Shown here: piece by piece, positions 27,137 through 35,702 of the stretch
Layout of the letters: every line of letters begins with the position of its first letter
Numbering within the stretch: position 1 is the first letter of the stretch
Assembly: GCA_002332905.1 (NCBI GenBank)
Contig: DDAM01000010.1
Location: forward strand, 1-43,630
Origin: Firmicutes bacterium UBA2058
GTDB lineage: Bacteria; Bacillota; Clostridia; Tissierellales; Sedimentibacteraceae
DNA: 43,630 nt
Direction: 5' to 3'
Notes under the pieces: model-generated
Databases searched by the model: none
What the model was told of the DNA's origin: nothing
The model's input: only the letters and a program-made list of their open reading frames with translations
Translations under genes and position numbers: made by a program

Positions 27137-28090
27137 ATGAAGATTATGAAAAAAGTACTTTTACTAGCTATGACAGGCCTAATGGTGCTTCAGTTAGCTG
27201 CATGTTCTAATAAAAGTGGAAAAGAATTTGAAATAACAATTGATGAATTTAATAATGTATTGGAGCAGTATAAGGCTAAATATATGGCGCAAGTAGGGGA
27301 ACAGACTTGGAATGATAAACTAAAGGATGATAAAGCGTTTAATGAAAATTTAGAAGAATTAGTATTAGAGCAGGTTATTCTAGAAAAAGTCATAATGGAT
27401 GAAGCTATTACTGCAAAAATAGAAGTAACTGATGAAGAGGTTAATAAAGAACTAGATACAGTTAAATCAAGTTATACTAAAACAGAAGATTATGAGGAAT
27501 ATTTAAGTAAAAATAATTTTACCGAAGAAACATTTAAGGAAGACATAAAAAAACAACTAATTTTAACAAAATTCTTAAAATCTAAAGCTGATGAAATAAT
27601 GAAAATTGAACCTAATGAAAAAGAATTAAAGAAATTATATGATCAATATGTAAGTGCATTCAAAAAGGTTCAAGCTAGTCACATACTTGTAGATACTGAA
27701 GAAAAAGCCAAAGAAATAAAGGCAAAATTAGACAAAGGCGAAGATTTTGCTACTTTAGCAAAAGAGTTTTCCTCATGTCCTAGTAAAGAAAAAGGTGGAG
27801 ATTTAGGATATTTTGCATCTAACGAAATGATTGCAGAATTTTCAAATGCTGCTTTTGCAATGTCTGTTGGCGAAATAAGTGATCCTGTAAAATCTAGCTT
27901 TGGATACCACGTTATAAAGGTTACAGATATTAGAGATACTTATGAAAAAACTGACAAGGAAGATATAAAGTATCAATATAGAGCATTAAAATATGATGAA
28001 ATGATAAATAACTTCATAAAAGATGCTAATGTAAAAATGCCTAAGGAATTAGAAAAAATAAGAGAACGAGGCAACAAAAAGAATAAATAA
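27137..28090 (+). CDS. PrsA-like peptidyl-prolyl isomerase lipoprotein
   Basis: A 317-residue extracytoplasmic foldase. The signal peptide ends in lipobox LAAC (Cys23). An N-terminal SurA/PrsA-type helical region spans about 35-165. A parvulin (PpiC) domain follows at about 175-270: QASHILVDTEEKA, FATLAKEFSSCPS, GGDLGYFASNEM, FGYHVIKV. It assists folding of exported proteins at the outer face of the membrane. GAGAGGA precedes the ATG. The gene once ended in a bidirectional terminator, now split by an IS3-type element. Confidence 0.92.
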   Translation: MKIMKKVLLLAMTGLMVLQLAACSNKSGKEFEITIDEFNNVLEQYKAKYMAQVGEQTWNDKLKDDKAFNENLEELVLEQVILEKVIMDEAITAKIEVTDEEVNKELDTVKSSYTKTEDYEEYLSKNNFTEETFKEDIKKQLILTKFLKSKADEIMKIEPNEKELKKLYDQYVSAFKKVQASHILVDTEEKAKEIKAKLDKGEDFATLAKEFSSCPSKEKGGDLGYFASNEMIAEFSNAAFAMSVGEISDPVKSSFGYHVIKVTDIRDTYEKTDKEDIKYQYRALKYDEMINNFIKDANVKMPKELEKIRERGNKKNK

Positions 28091-28114
28091 TAAAAAAGGA
28101 TTAGAGATTTAAAG

Positions 28115-28832
28115 TGGTACCTATAGATAGGACATTTTAAAAAAGAGAATTAAGCAGTAAGAAGATGATTTCTGTATTGAACAGGAGTCATCTTTTTTAA
28201 GTTCCATTGATAACGATAATTATTGTAATAGACCATATAATGATTTATTTTAGCTTTTATTTGTTCTAAAGTTTTACAAGATTTATATTCTACTTCATCT
28301 TTAAGATGCCCAAAGAAAGACTCTTGAGGTGCGTTGTCCCAACAATTACCTCTTCTTGACATAGACTGACCTAAACCATACTTTTTCAGAAGTTTTTGAT
28401 ATCGTGGACTTGTGTAGTGACATCCTTGATCTGAATGTATAAATGCATCTTTATTGAGAGTTGTTTTCTTATTTTTTATTAATTTATGGATGGTATTAGT
28501 GGCTATATCAAGAGTAATTCTGTCAGATACATTGTAAGCTAAAATTTCATTGGTAGAGGCATCTTTTATGGTTGATAAATAAGCCATATTATTGCTCCCA
28601 TATGGTAAATATGTAATATCAGTTAATAATACTTTTCCAGGTATATTTTGTTTAAATTCTCTATTTAATTTATTTGAAACTACTTGATGTTCTTTAGTAG
28701 CTTTAGTTATTTTTCTATAAGGATTAGATTTTCTATGAGGACACACTATATTAAATTTTCAATTAAGTTTATTATACAAAAAAATACCTATAGACTAAAC
28801 ACTTTTTTTAAGTGTCCTATCTATAGGTACCA
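28115..28832 (-). mobile_element. Internally deleted IS3-family (IS150-like) element
   Basis: Bounded by perfect 20-base terminal inverted repeats, TGGTACCTATAGATAGGACA at 28115 and its complement at 28813-28832, beginning TG and ending CA as in IS3. The element is 718 bases, about half a normal IS150-type element. orfA and the 5' third of orfB are missing while both ends are intact. No clear target duplication is visible. An ACACTT/AAGTGT hairpin lies next to the right end. Confidence 0.85.
28150..28746 (-). pseudogene. 5'-truncated IS3-family transposase orfB (DDE domain)
   Basis: The 198-codon frame corresponds to the C-terminal part of an IS150-type OrfB: NPYRK.TKATKEHQ, then LLTDITYLPYG (first Asp), FIHSDQGCHYTSP (second Asp), RRGNCWDNAPQESFFGHLKDE (Glu), and a final YYNNYRYQWNLKKMTPVQYR. 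The DDE triad is present, but the helix-turn-helix part and orfA are absent. A stop (TGA) lies a few codons upstream in frame, so the GTG that opens the frame is not a true start. It is non-functional on its own. Confidence 0.85.
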
Positions 28833-28843
28833 TTTTAATTTCT

Positions 28844-29689
28844 CTAATCCTTTTTCAATTTAATTGCGATGACAGGTGTAATTCCAAATGCCCAAAAGCC
28901 AACTAAAAAGTATCTAATCATGCTAAATATCAGTGTTTGTGGAAAAATCAGCTTTAATCCGCTTTTTATAATTAATAATCCAACTATTAATACAACATAT
29001 GTTACAGATTTATTTCTTTTTGTCATATCTATAGATAAATTTACATACTTATCTTCAATAACATATCCTATAGAAAGACCAAGTAACAGCCCTGCTGATT
29101 TATAAAAATCATTATCTCCAAGCAGGATTGTTAATATAACAAACACTAATGATGAGCCAATAAGTAATTTATAGTTTTTATTTTTTTGAATGTAGTCAAA
29201 TACTTTGCCTATTAATATAGCCCATAAAACACCAAATAAAGCTCCAAAAATTACATCAGTAGGCCAATGTACTCCAAGATAAAGTCTTGAAATTGCAACA
29301 AGTGTAATCAAAATAGCTGAAAATATGTATAGGCTTTTATTTTTAACTATAATTGACAATGATGTCCAAAAGGTTGAAGTTGCCTGTGTATGACCACTTG
29401 GAAATGAATAACCTGTTGCGGTTTCTACACGGTTTGAAACTATCCCTTCTATACCTATAGGTCTTTCAAATTTAACTATATTTTTAATAAGAGCATTGAA
29501 ACAAGTTCCAGAAGCTATTGTAAAAATTAATTTATAGCCTTTGTTTTTATCTACACTTAAAAATATAAATGCCGCTAATAAGACTAAAATAGCTTCTTCT
29601 CCAAATAGTGTTAAAAACTCAAAAAAAACATCTAAAAAACTGTTGCTAAAGGACTGTATCAACTTAATAACTTCGACTTGAAAATTCAT
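28844..29689 (-). CDS. PAP2-family membrane phosphatase
   Basis: A 281-residue protein with about eight hydrophobic helices. The three phosphatase motifs are present: KNIVKFERP, YSFPSGHTQ and SRLYLGVHWPTDV. They form the lipid-phosphate phosphatase active site facing outward. Substrates such as undecaprenyl pyrophosphate or phosphatidic acid are typical; which applies here is unknown. It reads toward the foldase gene and diverges from the his operon. An AGGGAGA site precedes the ATG. Confidence 0.93.
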   Translation of the reverse strand: MNFQVEVIKLIQSFSNSFLDVFFEFLTLFGEEAILVLLAAFIFLSVDKNKGYKLIFTIASGTCFNALIKNIVKFERPIGIEGIVSNRVETATGYSFPSGHTQATSTFWTSLSIIVKNKSLYIFSAILITLVAISRLYLGVHWPTDVIFGALFGVLWAILIGKVFDYIQKNKNYKLLIGSSLVFVILTILLGDNDFYKSAGLLLGLSIGYVIEDKYVNLSIDMTKRNKSVTYVVLIVGLLIIKSGLKLIFPQTLIFSMIRYFLVGFWAFGITPVIAIKLKKD

Positions 29690-29812
29690 ATAAAATCTCC
29701 CTTAAATATCTGTCAGTAAATAAATATTAAAAATATTTATTTATAAATTATTATATATTATTTTAAAAAATTTACTAGTAAAAAACACAAAAAAAGATGT
29801 ACAAAAAAATAT

Positions 29813-29841
29813 TTGACATATAATAATAATAATGTTATTAT
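29813..29841 (+). promoter_or_regulatory. Promoter of the his leader and operon
   Basis: A consensus TTGACA at 29813-29818 and TATTAT at 29836-29841 are separated by 17 bases. Transcription should start near 29848, about 20 bases before the leader peptide ATG. The same boxes and spacing occur at the second attenuator (43313-43341). Confidence 0.8.
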
Positions 29842-29867
29842 AAGTAAAAATATTTCGAGGTATACTT

Positions 29868-29933
29868 ATGAGTATTTATTTAAAAATTTTAGTAAATAAA
29901 TTACATCATCATAGATACAAGGTTTGTAGCTGA
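29868..29933 (+). CDS. his operon leader peptide with three consecutive His codons
   Basis: A 21-residue frame, ATG to TGA, with CGAGG seven bases upstream. Codons 13-15 are CAT CAT CAT (29904-29912), followed by Arg-Tyr-Lys, then Val-Cys-Ser and stop. Its position between a consensus promoter and a structured terminator ahead of hisG is that of a classical his attenuation leader. The AGATACAAG that encodes Arg-Tyr-Lys is also the first strand of the switch (see next entry), so a ribosome waiting for His-tRNA would cover it. The second attenuator has an equivalent peptide with Asn codons at the same codon position. Confidence 0.9.
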   Translation: MSIYLKILVNKLHHHRYKVCS

Positions 29934-30043
29934 GTTTAATTTAACTCATAGATACAAGCCTATTAGTCGTTTTACAAAAAGACTTGTATCTGTGGAGAAT
30001 AGATTTAATTTTATGCCATCTGATACATGTCAGATGGCTTTTT
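29910..30043 (+). promoter_or_regulatory. his operon transcription attenuator (leader RNA switch and terminator)
   Basis: Four segments are visible. Segments 1 (29910-29921) and 2 (29947-29958) are the identical 12-mer CATAGATACAAG. Segment 3 (29983-29994, CTTGTATCTGTG) complements both, with one G-T pair. Segment 4 (30016-30029) is the terminator 5' arm and loop and also partly matches segment 3. A stem GGTTTGTA/TACAAGCC (29921-29928 with 29953-29960) can hide segment 2. The terminator is GCCATCTGA (30015-30023) with TCAGATGGC (30030-30038) plus T-run. Inference: a ribosome stalled at the His codons covers 1 and leaves 2 hidden, so 3 pairs with 4 and prevents termination. A ribosome reaching the stop frees 2 to capture 3, and the terminator forms. 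Confidence 0.85.
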
Positions 30044-30074
30044 ATATTTTTTGATTAAATTTTGAGGTGAGAAC

Positions 30075-30689
30075 ATGATTACTATTGCTATTCCTAAGGG
30101 CAGGTTAGGAAACGAGGCTGTAAAGCTATTTAAAAAGGTAGGTATAGGAGATTCTATTAATTTAGAATCGAGAAAGTTATTGTTTTATGATAATAAAAAT
30201 TTAATAAAATTTATGCTAGTTAAAAATGCAGATGTTATTTCATGTGTTGAGGAAGGTGTTGCAGATTTGGGAGTTGTAGGGGAGGATTTAATAATGGAAA
30301 ATAATCCTGATTTGTATGAATTAAAAAATTTAGGTATAGGTAATTGTAAGCTTGCAGTTGCGGGCTTAAAAGGGAATGAATTGTGGAGTACTGACAGATC
30401 ACTTAGAATTGCGACTAAGTTTGTTAATATTTCAAGAAAATATTTTAATAAGAGAGGACAAAAAATTGAAATTGTTAAACTTAATGGTTCTATAGAGCTG
30501 GCACCAATTTTAGGCTTATCTGATTTTATAGTTGATATAGTTGAAACTGGTAATACGTTAAAAGAGAATGGTCTAGAGGTTATTGAAAATATGTATGATA
30601 TATCCGGAAAACTTGTATCAAATAAAGTGAGCTATAAATATAATAAAGAACAAATAAATAGTATTTTAAATCTAGTACAGAGGTGTTAA
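30075..30689 (+). CDS. hisG: ATP phosphoribosyltransferase, short form (HisG)
   Basis: First step of histidine synthesis: ATP plus PRPP to phosphoribosyl-ATP. At 204 residues it is the short HisG type, lacking the C-terminal regulatory domain. ITIAIPKGRLG at the N-terminus, then DVISCVEEGVADLGVVGED and NGSIELAPILGLSDFIVDIVETGNTL (PRPP loop), are diagnostic. Short HisG works with the regulatory subunit HisZ, which is not in this operon. GAGGTGAG precedes the ATG. It is the first gene behind the attenuator. Confidence 0.97.
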   Translation: MITIAIPKGRLGNEAVKLFKKVGIGDSINLESRKLLFYDNKNLIKFMLVKNADVISCVEEGVADLGVVGEDLIMENNPDLYELKNLGIGNCKLAVAGLKGNELWSTDRSLRIATKFVNISRKYFNKRGQKIEIVKLNGSIELAPILGLSDFIVDIVETGNTLKENGLEVIENMYDISGKLVSNKVSYKYNKEQINSILNLVQRC

Positions 30690-30690
30690 C

Positions 30691-31983
30691 ATGATGAAAA
30701 TAATAGATGCAAATTCCAAGAATATTTTTCTTAAACAATTAAAAAGCAGAAATGAAAATAATAATTTAAATGCTGAAAAGGTTGTTTTAAAAATTATAGA
30801 AGATGTTAGGAAAAATGGTGATGAAGCTCTAAAAAAATATACACATGAGTTTGATAAAGTTATGCTTGATTGCTATGAAGTCAGTAAGGATGAAATTGAA
30901 GAAGCGTTTATACGTATTGATAAAGCAATAATAGATTCTATGAAAAAAAGCTTAGCAAATATAAGCACATATCATAAAAAGCATCTAAGAGAAACTGTTA
31001 GATATAAGGTAGAAGGTAAGGATATAATTTTAGGTCAAATTATAAGACCTATTGAAAGGGTTGGTATTTATGTACCGGGAGGTAAGGCATCCTATCCTTC
31101 TACAGTTTTTATGAATGCAATACCAGCAAAAATAGCTGGAGTTAAAGAGGTCATAATGATAACACCTCCAAATAAAGATGGAAGCGTTGATGATAAAGTG
31201 CTAGTGGCAGCAAAGCTAGCAGGGGTTGATAAAATATTTAAAATTGGAGGAGCTCAGGGTATTGCTGCATTAGCTTATGGTACTGAAACAATACCTAATG
31301 TCGATAAAATTACAGGACCAGGCAACATATATGTAGCAATTGCCAAAAAAATGGTATCCGGAGTCGTAGGGATTGATATGATTGCAGGTCCAAGTGAGGT
31401 ATTAATTATAGCTGACGAATACGCTAACGAGAGATATATAGCTGCCGATTTAATATCACAAGCTGAACATGATGAATTAGCTGCAGCCGTCTTGCTGACA
31501 GATAGTATAAAACTAGCAAACAATGTGAAGAAGGAGCTGGAAATACAAGTTAATACCTTATCAAGAAGAGAGATTATAAAAAAATCACTTGAAAATAGCG
31601 GGGCTTTAATTGTATTAGATAGCATAAGAGATTGTGTTGAAGCAGCTAACACTATTGCACCTGAACATGTAGAAATATTAACAACAAATCCTTTTGAACT
31701 TTATAAAGGTATAAAAAGTGCTGGTGCAATTTTTTTAGGAGAATATTCCCCGGAGCCAGTTGGAGATTATTTTGCTGGCCCTAATCACACATTACCAACA
31801 TCGCAGACTGCTAGATTTTCTTCACCTTTGGGAGTTGACGATTTTATCAAAAAATCCTCGCTTATATACTATGGCAAGGAAGCATTTATGGAGTGTAGAG
31901 ATGATATTATTAAATTAGCAGAAATTGAAGGACTTACAGGACATGCTAATGCAATTAGAATAAGAAAAGGAGACGAACAATGA
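30691..31983 (+). CDS. hisD: Histidinol dehydrogenase (HisD)
   Basis: Last two oxidations of the pathway, histidinol to histidine, Zn- and NAD-dependent. The 430-residue protein shows VGIYVPGGKASYPS, KITGPGNIYVAIAK, IDMIAGPSEVLIIAD, the metal/catalytic SQAEHDELAA and IAPEHVEIL, and GPNHTLPT. It starts one base after the hisG stop with AGAGGTG inside hisG, so the two are coupled. Length is normal. Confidence 0.97.
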   Translation: MMKIIDANSKNIFLKQLKSRNENNNLNAEKVVLKIIEDVRKNGDEALKKYTHEFDKVMLDCYEVSKDEIEEAFIRIDKAIIDSMKKSLANISTYHKKHLRETVRYKVEGKDIILGQIIRPIERVGIYVPGGKASYPSTVFMNAIPAKIAGVKEVIMITPPNKDGSVDDKVLVAAKLAGVDKIFKIGGAQGIAALAYGTETIPNVDKITGPGNIYVAIAKKMVSGVVGIDMIAGPSEVLIIADEYANERYIAADLISQAEHDELAAAVLLTDSIKLANNVKKELEIQVNTLSRREIIKKSLENSGALIVLDSIRDCVEAANTIAPEHVEILTTNPFELYKGIKSAGAIFLGEYSPEPVGDYFAGPNHTLPTSQTARFSSPLGVDDFIKKSSLIYYGKEAFMECRDDIIKLAEIEGLTGHANAIRIRKGDEQ

Positions 31984-33026
31984 AAATAAGAATGAAGAAC
32001 AGTGTTGAAGAATTAATACCATACTATGTAAATAATACTGCTTCAAGTATTATTTACAATAAGCCTTATAATATTAAGCTGGATGCAAATGAGGGAACAA
32101 ACTATTTAATTGATGATTATTCAGATTTAAATCTATACCCTGATAGTGATGCAGTACTTTTAAGAAAAGAAATGGCAAAATACTATAATTGCAATTCTAA
32201 TAATATTATTGCGGGAAATGGTTCAAGTGAAGTGATAAATATGATTATTAACGCTTATTGTGATAAAGGTGATAAGGTGCTGACATTTTCTCCGACGTTT
32301 AGTATGTATGAGACATACTGTAAGCTTTGTAGCGCTGATTTAATATATGTGCCTACTGATGAAAATTTTATTCAGAATGTTGACGAGCTTATAAAAAAAG
32401 CTAAAGAAGTTATGCCAAGAATAATAATTCTATGTAATCCAAATAATCCTACTGGTTATGCTAACAAGATTGATGACATAGAGAAATTGCTTACAGAAAT
32501 AACAGATAGCATAGTAATAGTTGATGAGGCATATGGTGATTTTATGGATTATTCATCAGTAGAGTTAATTAATCGATTTGACAATTTAATTGTTACAAGG
32601 ACAGTATCTAAAGCATTTGGATTAGCTGGTATAAGAGTTGGATGTGGTATTGCAAACGAAGATTTAATAAAAATGCTTTGGAGAGTAAAGGCTCCATACA
32701 ATCTAAATGCATTGTCACAGCAAGTTGCAATAAATGCATTTAAAAATATAGATAAGGTAAAAGATTATATAAATAGTATAAAAGATATAAGAGATAAATT
32801 TATTCGAGAACTAGAAAAGCTTAATTTTACTGTTTATAACTCTTCTACAAATTTTATTTTTATAAATTCAACTATTAACAACCTTGATAAAAAATTAGAG
32901 GATAGAGGCATTTTTATTAGAGCCTTTGGCGGTCAGTTATCAAATTATTATAGAATAACTATGGTTGGCGTGGAACAATGTGAAATTTTACTTGAGGAAT
33001 TAAAGGAGATATTAAAGGTGGTATAA
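31980..33026 (+). CDS. hisC: Histidinol-phosphate aminotransferase (HisC)
   Basis: PLP-dependent fold-type I aminotransferase, 348 residues: imidazoleacetol-phosphate plus glutamate to histidinol-phosphate. LDANEGTN at the N-terminus, GNGSSEVI, CNPNNPTGY, VDEAYGDF and the PLP-lysine segment TRTVSKAFGLAGIRVG are clear. The ATG overlaps the hisD stop by four bases (ATGA), with GGAGACG upstream. Confidence 0.96.
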   Translation: MKIRMKNSVEELIPYYVNNTASSIIYNKPYNIKLDANEGTNYLIDDYSDLNLYPDSDAVLLRKEMAKYYNCNSNNIIAGNGSSEVINMIINAYCDKGDKVLTFSPTFSMYETYCKLCSADLIYVPTDENFIQNVDELIKKAKEVMPRIIILCNPNNPTGYANKIDDIEKLLTEITDSIVIVDEAYGDFMDYSSVELINRFDNLIVTRTVSKAFGLAGIRVGCGIANEDLIKMLWRVKAPYNLNALSQQVAINAFKNIDKVKDYINSIKDIRDKFIRELEKLNFTVYNSSTNFIFINSTINNLDKKLEDRGIFIRAFGGQLSNYYRITMVGVEQCEILLEELKEILKVV

Positions 33027-33028
33027 AT

Positions 33029-33607
33029 ATGAGAACAGGTAGAATGAATAGGCAGACTAATGAAACTAATTTAGAAATCAGTCTTAATATAGATGGTACA
33101 GGTAAAAGTAGTATAGATACTGGTATTGGTTTTTTGGATCATATGTTAACACTATTTAGCTTCCATGGAGGATTGGATTTACATATTAAATGTGAAGGCG
33201 ATTTGAATGTTGACACACACCACACAGTTGAAGATATTGGTATAGCTTTAGGAAAAGCGTTTAATCAGGCTATGGAAGATAAGCGAGGTATTAGAAGATA
33301 TGGTTCATGTTACTTACCTATGGATGAGTCATTAGCCAGATGTGCTGTGGACATTAGCGGAAGGGCATATCTTGTGTATAATTTAGATTTTAATAAGGAA
33401 CGTATAGGAACAATGGATACAGAGGATTTTAAAGAGTTTTTTAGAGCATTTTGTGTTAATTCTAACATTACTTTACACATAGAGCTTTTGTATGGAGAAA
33501 ATGACCACCATAAAATTGAAGCTGTTTTTAAAGGTTTAGGAAGAACATTAAGGCAGGCATTAGAAATTGTATCAGATAAGGTAGAATCAACCAAAGGGTT
33601 AATATGA
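33029..33607 (+). CDS. hisB: Imidazoleglycerol-phosphate dehydratase (HisB)
   Basis: Single-domain IGP dehydratase of 192 residues, with no fused phosphatase. Its two metal sites are visible as FLDHML, DTHHTVEDIGI, and YGENDHHKIEAVFK. It begins two bases after the hisC stop with AAAGGTGG upstream. Since HisB here is single-domain, a separate histidinol-phosphate phosphatase must be encoded elsewhere. Confidence 0.97.
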   Translation: MRTGRMNRQTNETNLEISLNIDGTGKSSIDTGIGFLDHMLTLFSFHGGLDLHIKCEGDLNVDTHHTVEDIGIALGKAFNQAMEDKRGIRRYGSCYLPMDESLARCAVDISGRAYLVYNLDFNKERIGTMDTEDFKEFFRAFCVNSNITLHIELLYGENDHHKIEAVFKGLGRTLRQALEIVSDKVESTKGLI

Positions 33608-33621
33608 AAAGAGGTGTAAAA

Positions 33622-34227
33622 ATGAATGTAATAATAGATTACGGGAGAGGAAATTTAAAGTCAGTATTAAATGCTTTTGATAGAGTGGGAATTGAAGCTA
33701 CAGTATCAAATGATATTAATAAAATAAAAGATGCTAAATCATTAATAATACCTGGAGTTGGTGCATTTACAGCTGCTATGAAGGCTTTAAATTTAATGGG
33801 TTTAACTAAAGTAATAAAGGAGGAATGCAAAAAAGGAAAAAATATTATTGGTATATGTCTTGGAATGCAGCTTTTATATCAGAGGGGTTACGAATTTGGA
33901 GAGACACAGGGAATTGGTCTTATAGAGGGAGATATAAAATTTATGGATATACAATTTAAGGTGCCTCATATGGGATGGAATAATCTGAAATTTAATAAAC
34001 CTAATGAACCAATATTAAAGTATATAAATGAAGATGATTATGTATATTTTGTTCATTCATATTATGCTAGTTCAGATAATTCAGAGCTCGTAGCTTATTC
34101 TGAATATGGTATAAATGTTCCGGCAATAGTTAGAAAAGACAATGTATATGGTATACAGTTTCATCCAGAAAAAAGTGGTGATGTGGGCGAAAAAATATTA
34201 AAAGCATATAAAGAAATAATAATGTAA
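33622..34227 (+). CDS. hisH: Imidazole glycerol phosphate synthase, glutaminase subunit (HisH)
   Basis: Class I glutamine amidotransferase, 201 residues from the preferred start: NVIIDYGRGNLKSV, oxyanion region PGVGAF, nucleophile in GICLGMQLL, catalytic His-Glu in IQFHPEKSG. It supplies ammonia to HisF. An ATG at 33604 overlapping hisB is in frame, but AGAGGTG stands just before the ATG at 33622 and homologues begin MNVIIDYG, so the later start is preferred. Confidence 0.95.
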   Translation: MNVIIDYGRGNLKSVLNAFDRVGIEATVSNDINKIKDAKSLIIPGVGAFTAAMKALNLMGLTKVIKEECKKGKNIIGICLGMQLLYQRGYEFGETQGIGLIEGDIKFMDIQFKVPHMGWNNLKFNKPNEPILKYINEDDYVYFVHSYYASSDNSELVAYSEYGINVPAIVRKDNVYGIQFHPEKSGDVGEKILKAYKEIIM

Positions 34228-34238
34228 TGGAGGCTAGA

Positions 34239-34958
34239 ATGATTATATTTCCTGCAATTGATATAAAGGATAATAGATGTGTTAGATTAACACAGGGGCG
34301 TTTTGATAATGTAAAGATATATAGTGATGATTTAGTTGGTATTGCAAAATCATGGGAGGATACTGGAGCTGAATATTTGCATTTAGTTGATTTAGATGGT
34401 GCAAGAGGAAATTTTAATATAAATACTAAATCAATAGAAAAAATTATTAAAGCTTTGAATATAACAGTTCAAATAGGTGGTGGAATTAGAACATACGAAC
34501 GGGCAAAAGAGCTTATAGAGATTGGTGTTAATAGAGTTATTTTAGGAACAATTGCTATTGAAAATATAGAACTTACTGAAAAAATAGCAATGGATTTTGG
34601 CAAAAATCTTGCAATTTCAGTTGATGCAATAAATGGAAAAGCTAAAACTAGAGGTTGGGAGAAGGAAACAGATATTGATGTCTTTGAAATATGCAGTTAT
34701 ATGGAAAATGTCGGAATTAAAACTCTTATTTATACGGATATCTTAAAAGATGGAATGTTACAGGGTGCAAATATTGAAATGTATGAGAAACTTCAAAATA
34801 ATACTAAGCTAAATATTATAGCATCAGGTGGTATAAGCAGTATAGATGATATTAAGGCATTAAATGAGCTTAATGTGCATGGCGCAATTATAGGTAAGGC
34901 ATTTTATGACAATAAGCTAAGCTTCACGGAGGTGATAAAATGCTTGCAAAACGTATAA
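34239..34958 (+). CDS. hisA: Phosphoribosylformimino-AICAR-P isomerase (HisA)
   Basis: A (beta/alpha)8-barrel isomerase of 239 residues opening ProFAR to PRFAR. It has catalytic Asp in FPAIDIKDNRCVRL and a second Asp in IYTDILKDGML, with phosphate-binding IGGGIRT and ASGGISS. The frame also opens at an ATG 12 bases earlier, at the hisH stop, but GGAGG lies between them, so 34239 is used. Confidence 0.95.
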   Translation: MIIFPAIDIKDNRCVRLTQGRFDNVKIYSDDLVGIAKSWEDTGAEYLHLVDLDGARGNFNINTKSIEKIIKALNITVQIGGGIRTYERAKELIEIGVNRVILGTIAIENIELTEKIAMDFGKNLAISVDAINGKAKTRGWEKETDIDVFEICSYMENVGIKTLIYTDILKDGMLQGANIEMYEKLQNNTKLNIIASGGISSIDDIKALNELNVHGAIIGKAFYDNKLSFTEVIKCLQNV

Positions 34959-35698
34959 TACCTTGTCTTGATGTAAGAAATGGAAGAGTTGTTAAAGGAC
35001 AGAAATTTCAAAATGTTGTGGATATAGATATACCGGAAAGATTAGGTAAATTCTATAGTGATGAGGGTGCAGATGAGCTAGTTTTTTATGATATAACAGC
35101 ATCTAATGAAAAAAGGAAAATATCACTTGAGTTTGTTGAAAAAGTCGCCATAAAAATTAACATACCATTTTGTGTTGGTGGTGGTGTTAAAACAGTAGAT
35201 GATTTTATGTATATACTAAGAAAGGGTGCAGATAAGGTTTCTGTAAATTCATCAGCAATATATAATCCAAGGCTTATAAAGGAAGCTTCTGAAAGCTTTG
35301 GTGCACAATGTGTCGTTCTTTCTATAGATGCTAAAAAATCATCAGACGGGTCATGGAATGTATATGCTGGTGGTGGAAGAGAAAATACAGGATTAGATGC
35401 CGTGAAATGGGCAATTGAAGGGGTTATGCTTGGGGCGGGAGAAATAGTTGTAAATAGTATTGATGAAGATGGAATGAAAAGTGGGTACGATTTAGATCTT
35501 CTTAAAATTATTGCTAACTCAGTTAATGTACCAGTTATAGCATCTGGTGGAGCCGGATGTATGGAGCATTTTTTAGATGCCGTAAAGTTTGCAAATGTTG
35601 ATGGAATATTAGCAGCCTCAGTATTTCATTTTGGTGAAATTAGAATTAAGGACTTAAAAAATTATTTAAAAAACAACAGCATAGAAGTGAGGATATAA
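34940..35698 (+). CDS. hisF: Imidazole glycerol phosphate synthase, cyclase subunit (HisF)
   Basis: A (beta/alpha)8-barrel of 252 residues paralogous to HisA: AKRIIPCLDVRNGRVVKG with catalytic Asp11, INSIDEDGMKSGYD-type segment with the second catalytic Asp, and ASGGAG for phosphate binding. With HisH it makes IGP and AICAR. It overlaps the hisA end by 19 bases and has GGAGGTG inside hisA. Confidence 0.97.
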   Translation: MLAKRIIPCLDVRNGRVVKGQKFQNVVDIDIPERLGKFYSDEGADELVFYDITASNEKRKISLEFVEKVAIKINIPFCVGGGVKTVDDFMYILRKGADKVSVNSSAIYNPRLIKEASESFGAQCVVLSIDAKKSSDGSWNVYAGGGRENTGLDAVKWAIEGVMLGAGEIVVNSIDEDGMKSGYDLDLLKIIANSVNVPVIASGGAGCMEHFLDAVKFANVDGILAASVFHFGEIRIKDLKNYLKNNSIEVRI

Positions 35699-35702
35699 AA
35701 TA

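Larger units (their letters stand above)
28093..28855. terminator. Bidirectional terminator split by an insertion
   Basis: AAAAAGGATTAGAGA at 28093-28107 is a perfect complement of TCTCTAATCCTTTTT at 28841-28855. The two arms would form a 15-pair A/T-flanked hairpin serving the convergent foldase and PAP2 genes if the element at 28115-28832 were absent. The right arm overlaps the last codons and stop of the PAP2 gene. Confidence 0.75.

Noticed and set aside
28115..28832. Target-site duplication at the IS3 derivative
   Set aside because: Flanking bases (AAAG and TTTT) do not match as a direct repeat, so none is claimed.
29910..29994. MITE bounded by ATAGATACAAG inverted repeats
   Set aside because: The similarity between copies extends beyond the repeats into a covarying terminator, and promoter and peptide layout match too, so a regulatory RNA is the better explanation.
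29900..30045. T-box riboswitch ahead of the his operon
   Set aside because: No AGGGTGGNACCGCG block and no stem I hallmarks are present; a His-codon leader peptide with competing stems explains the region.
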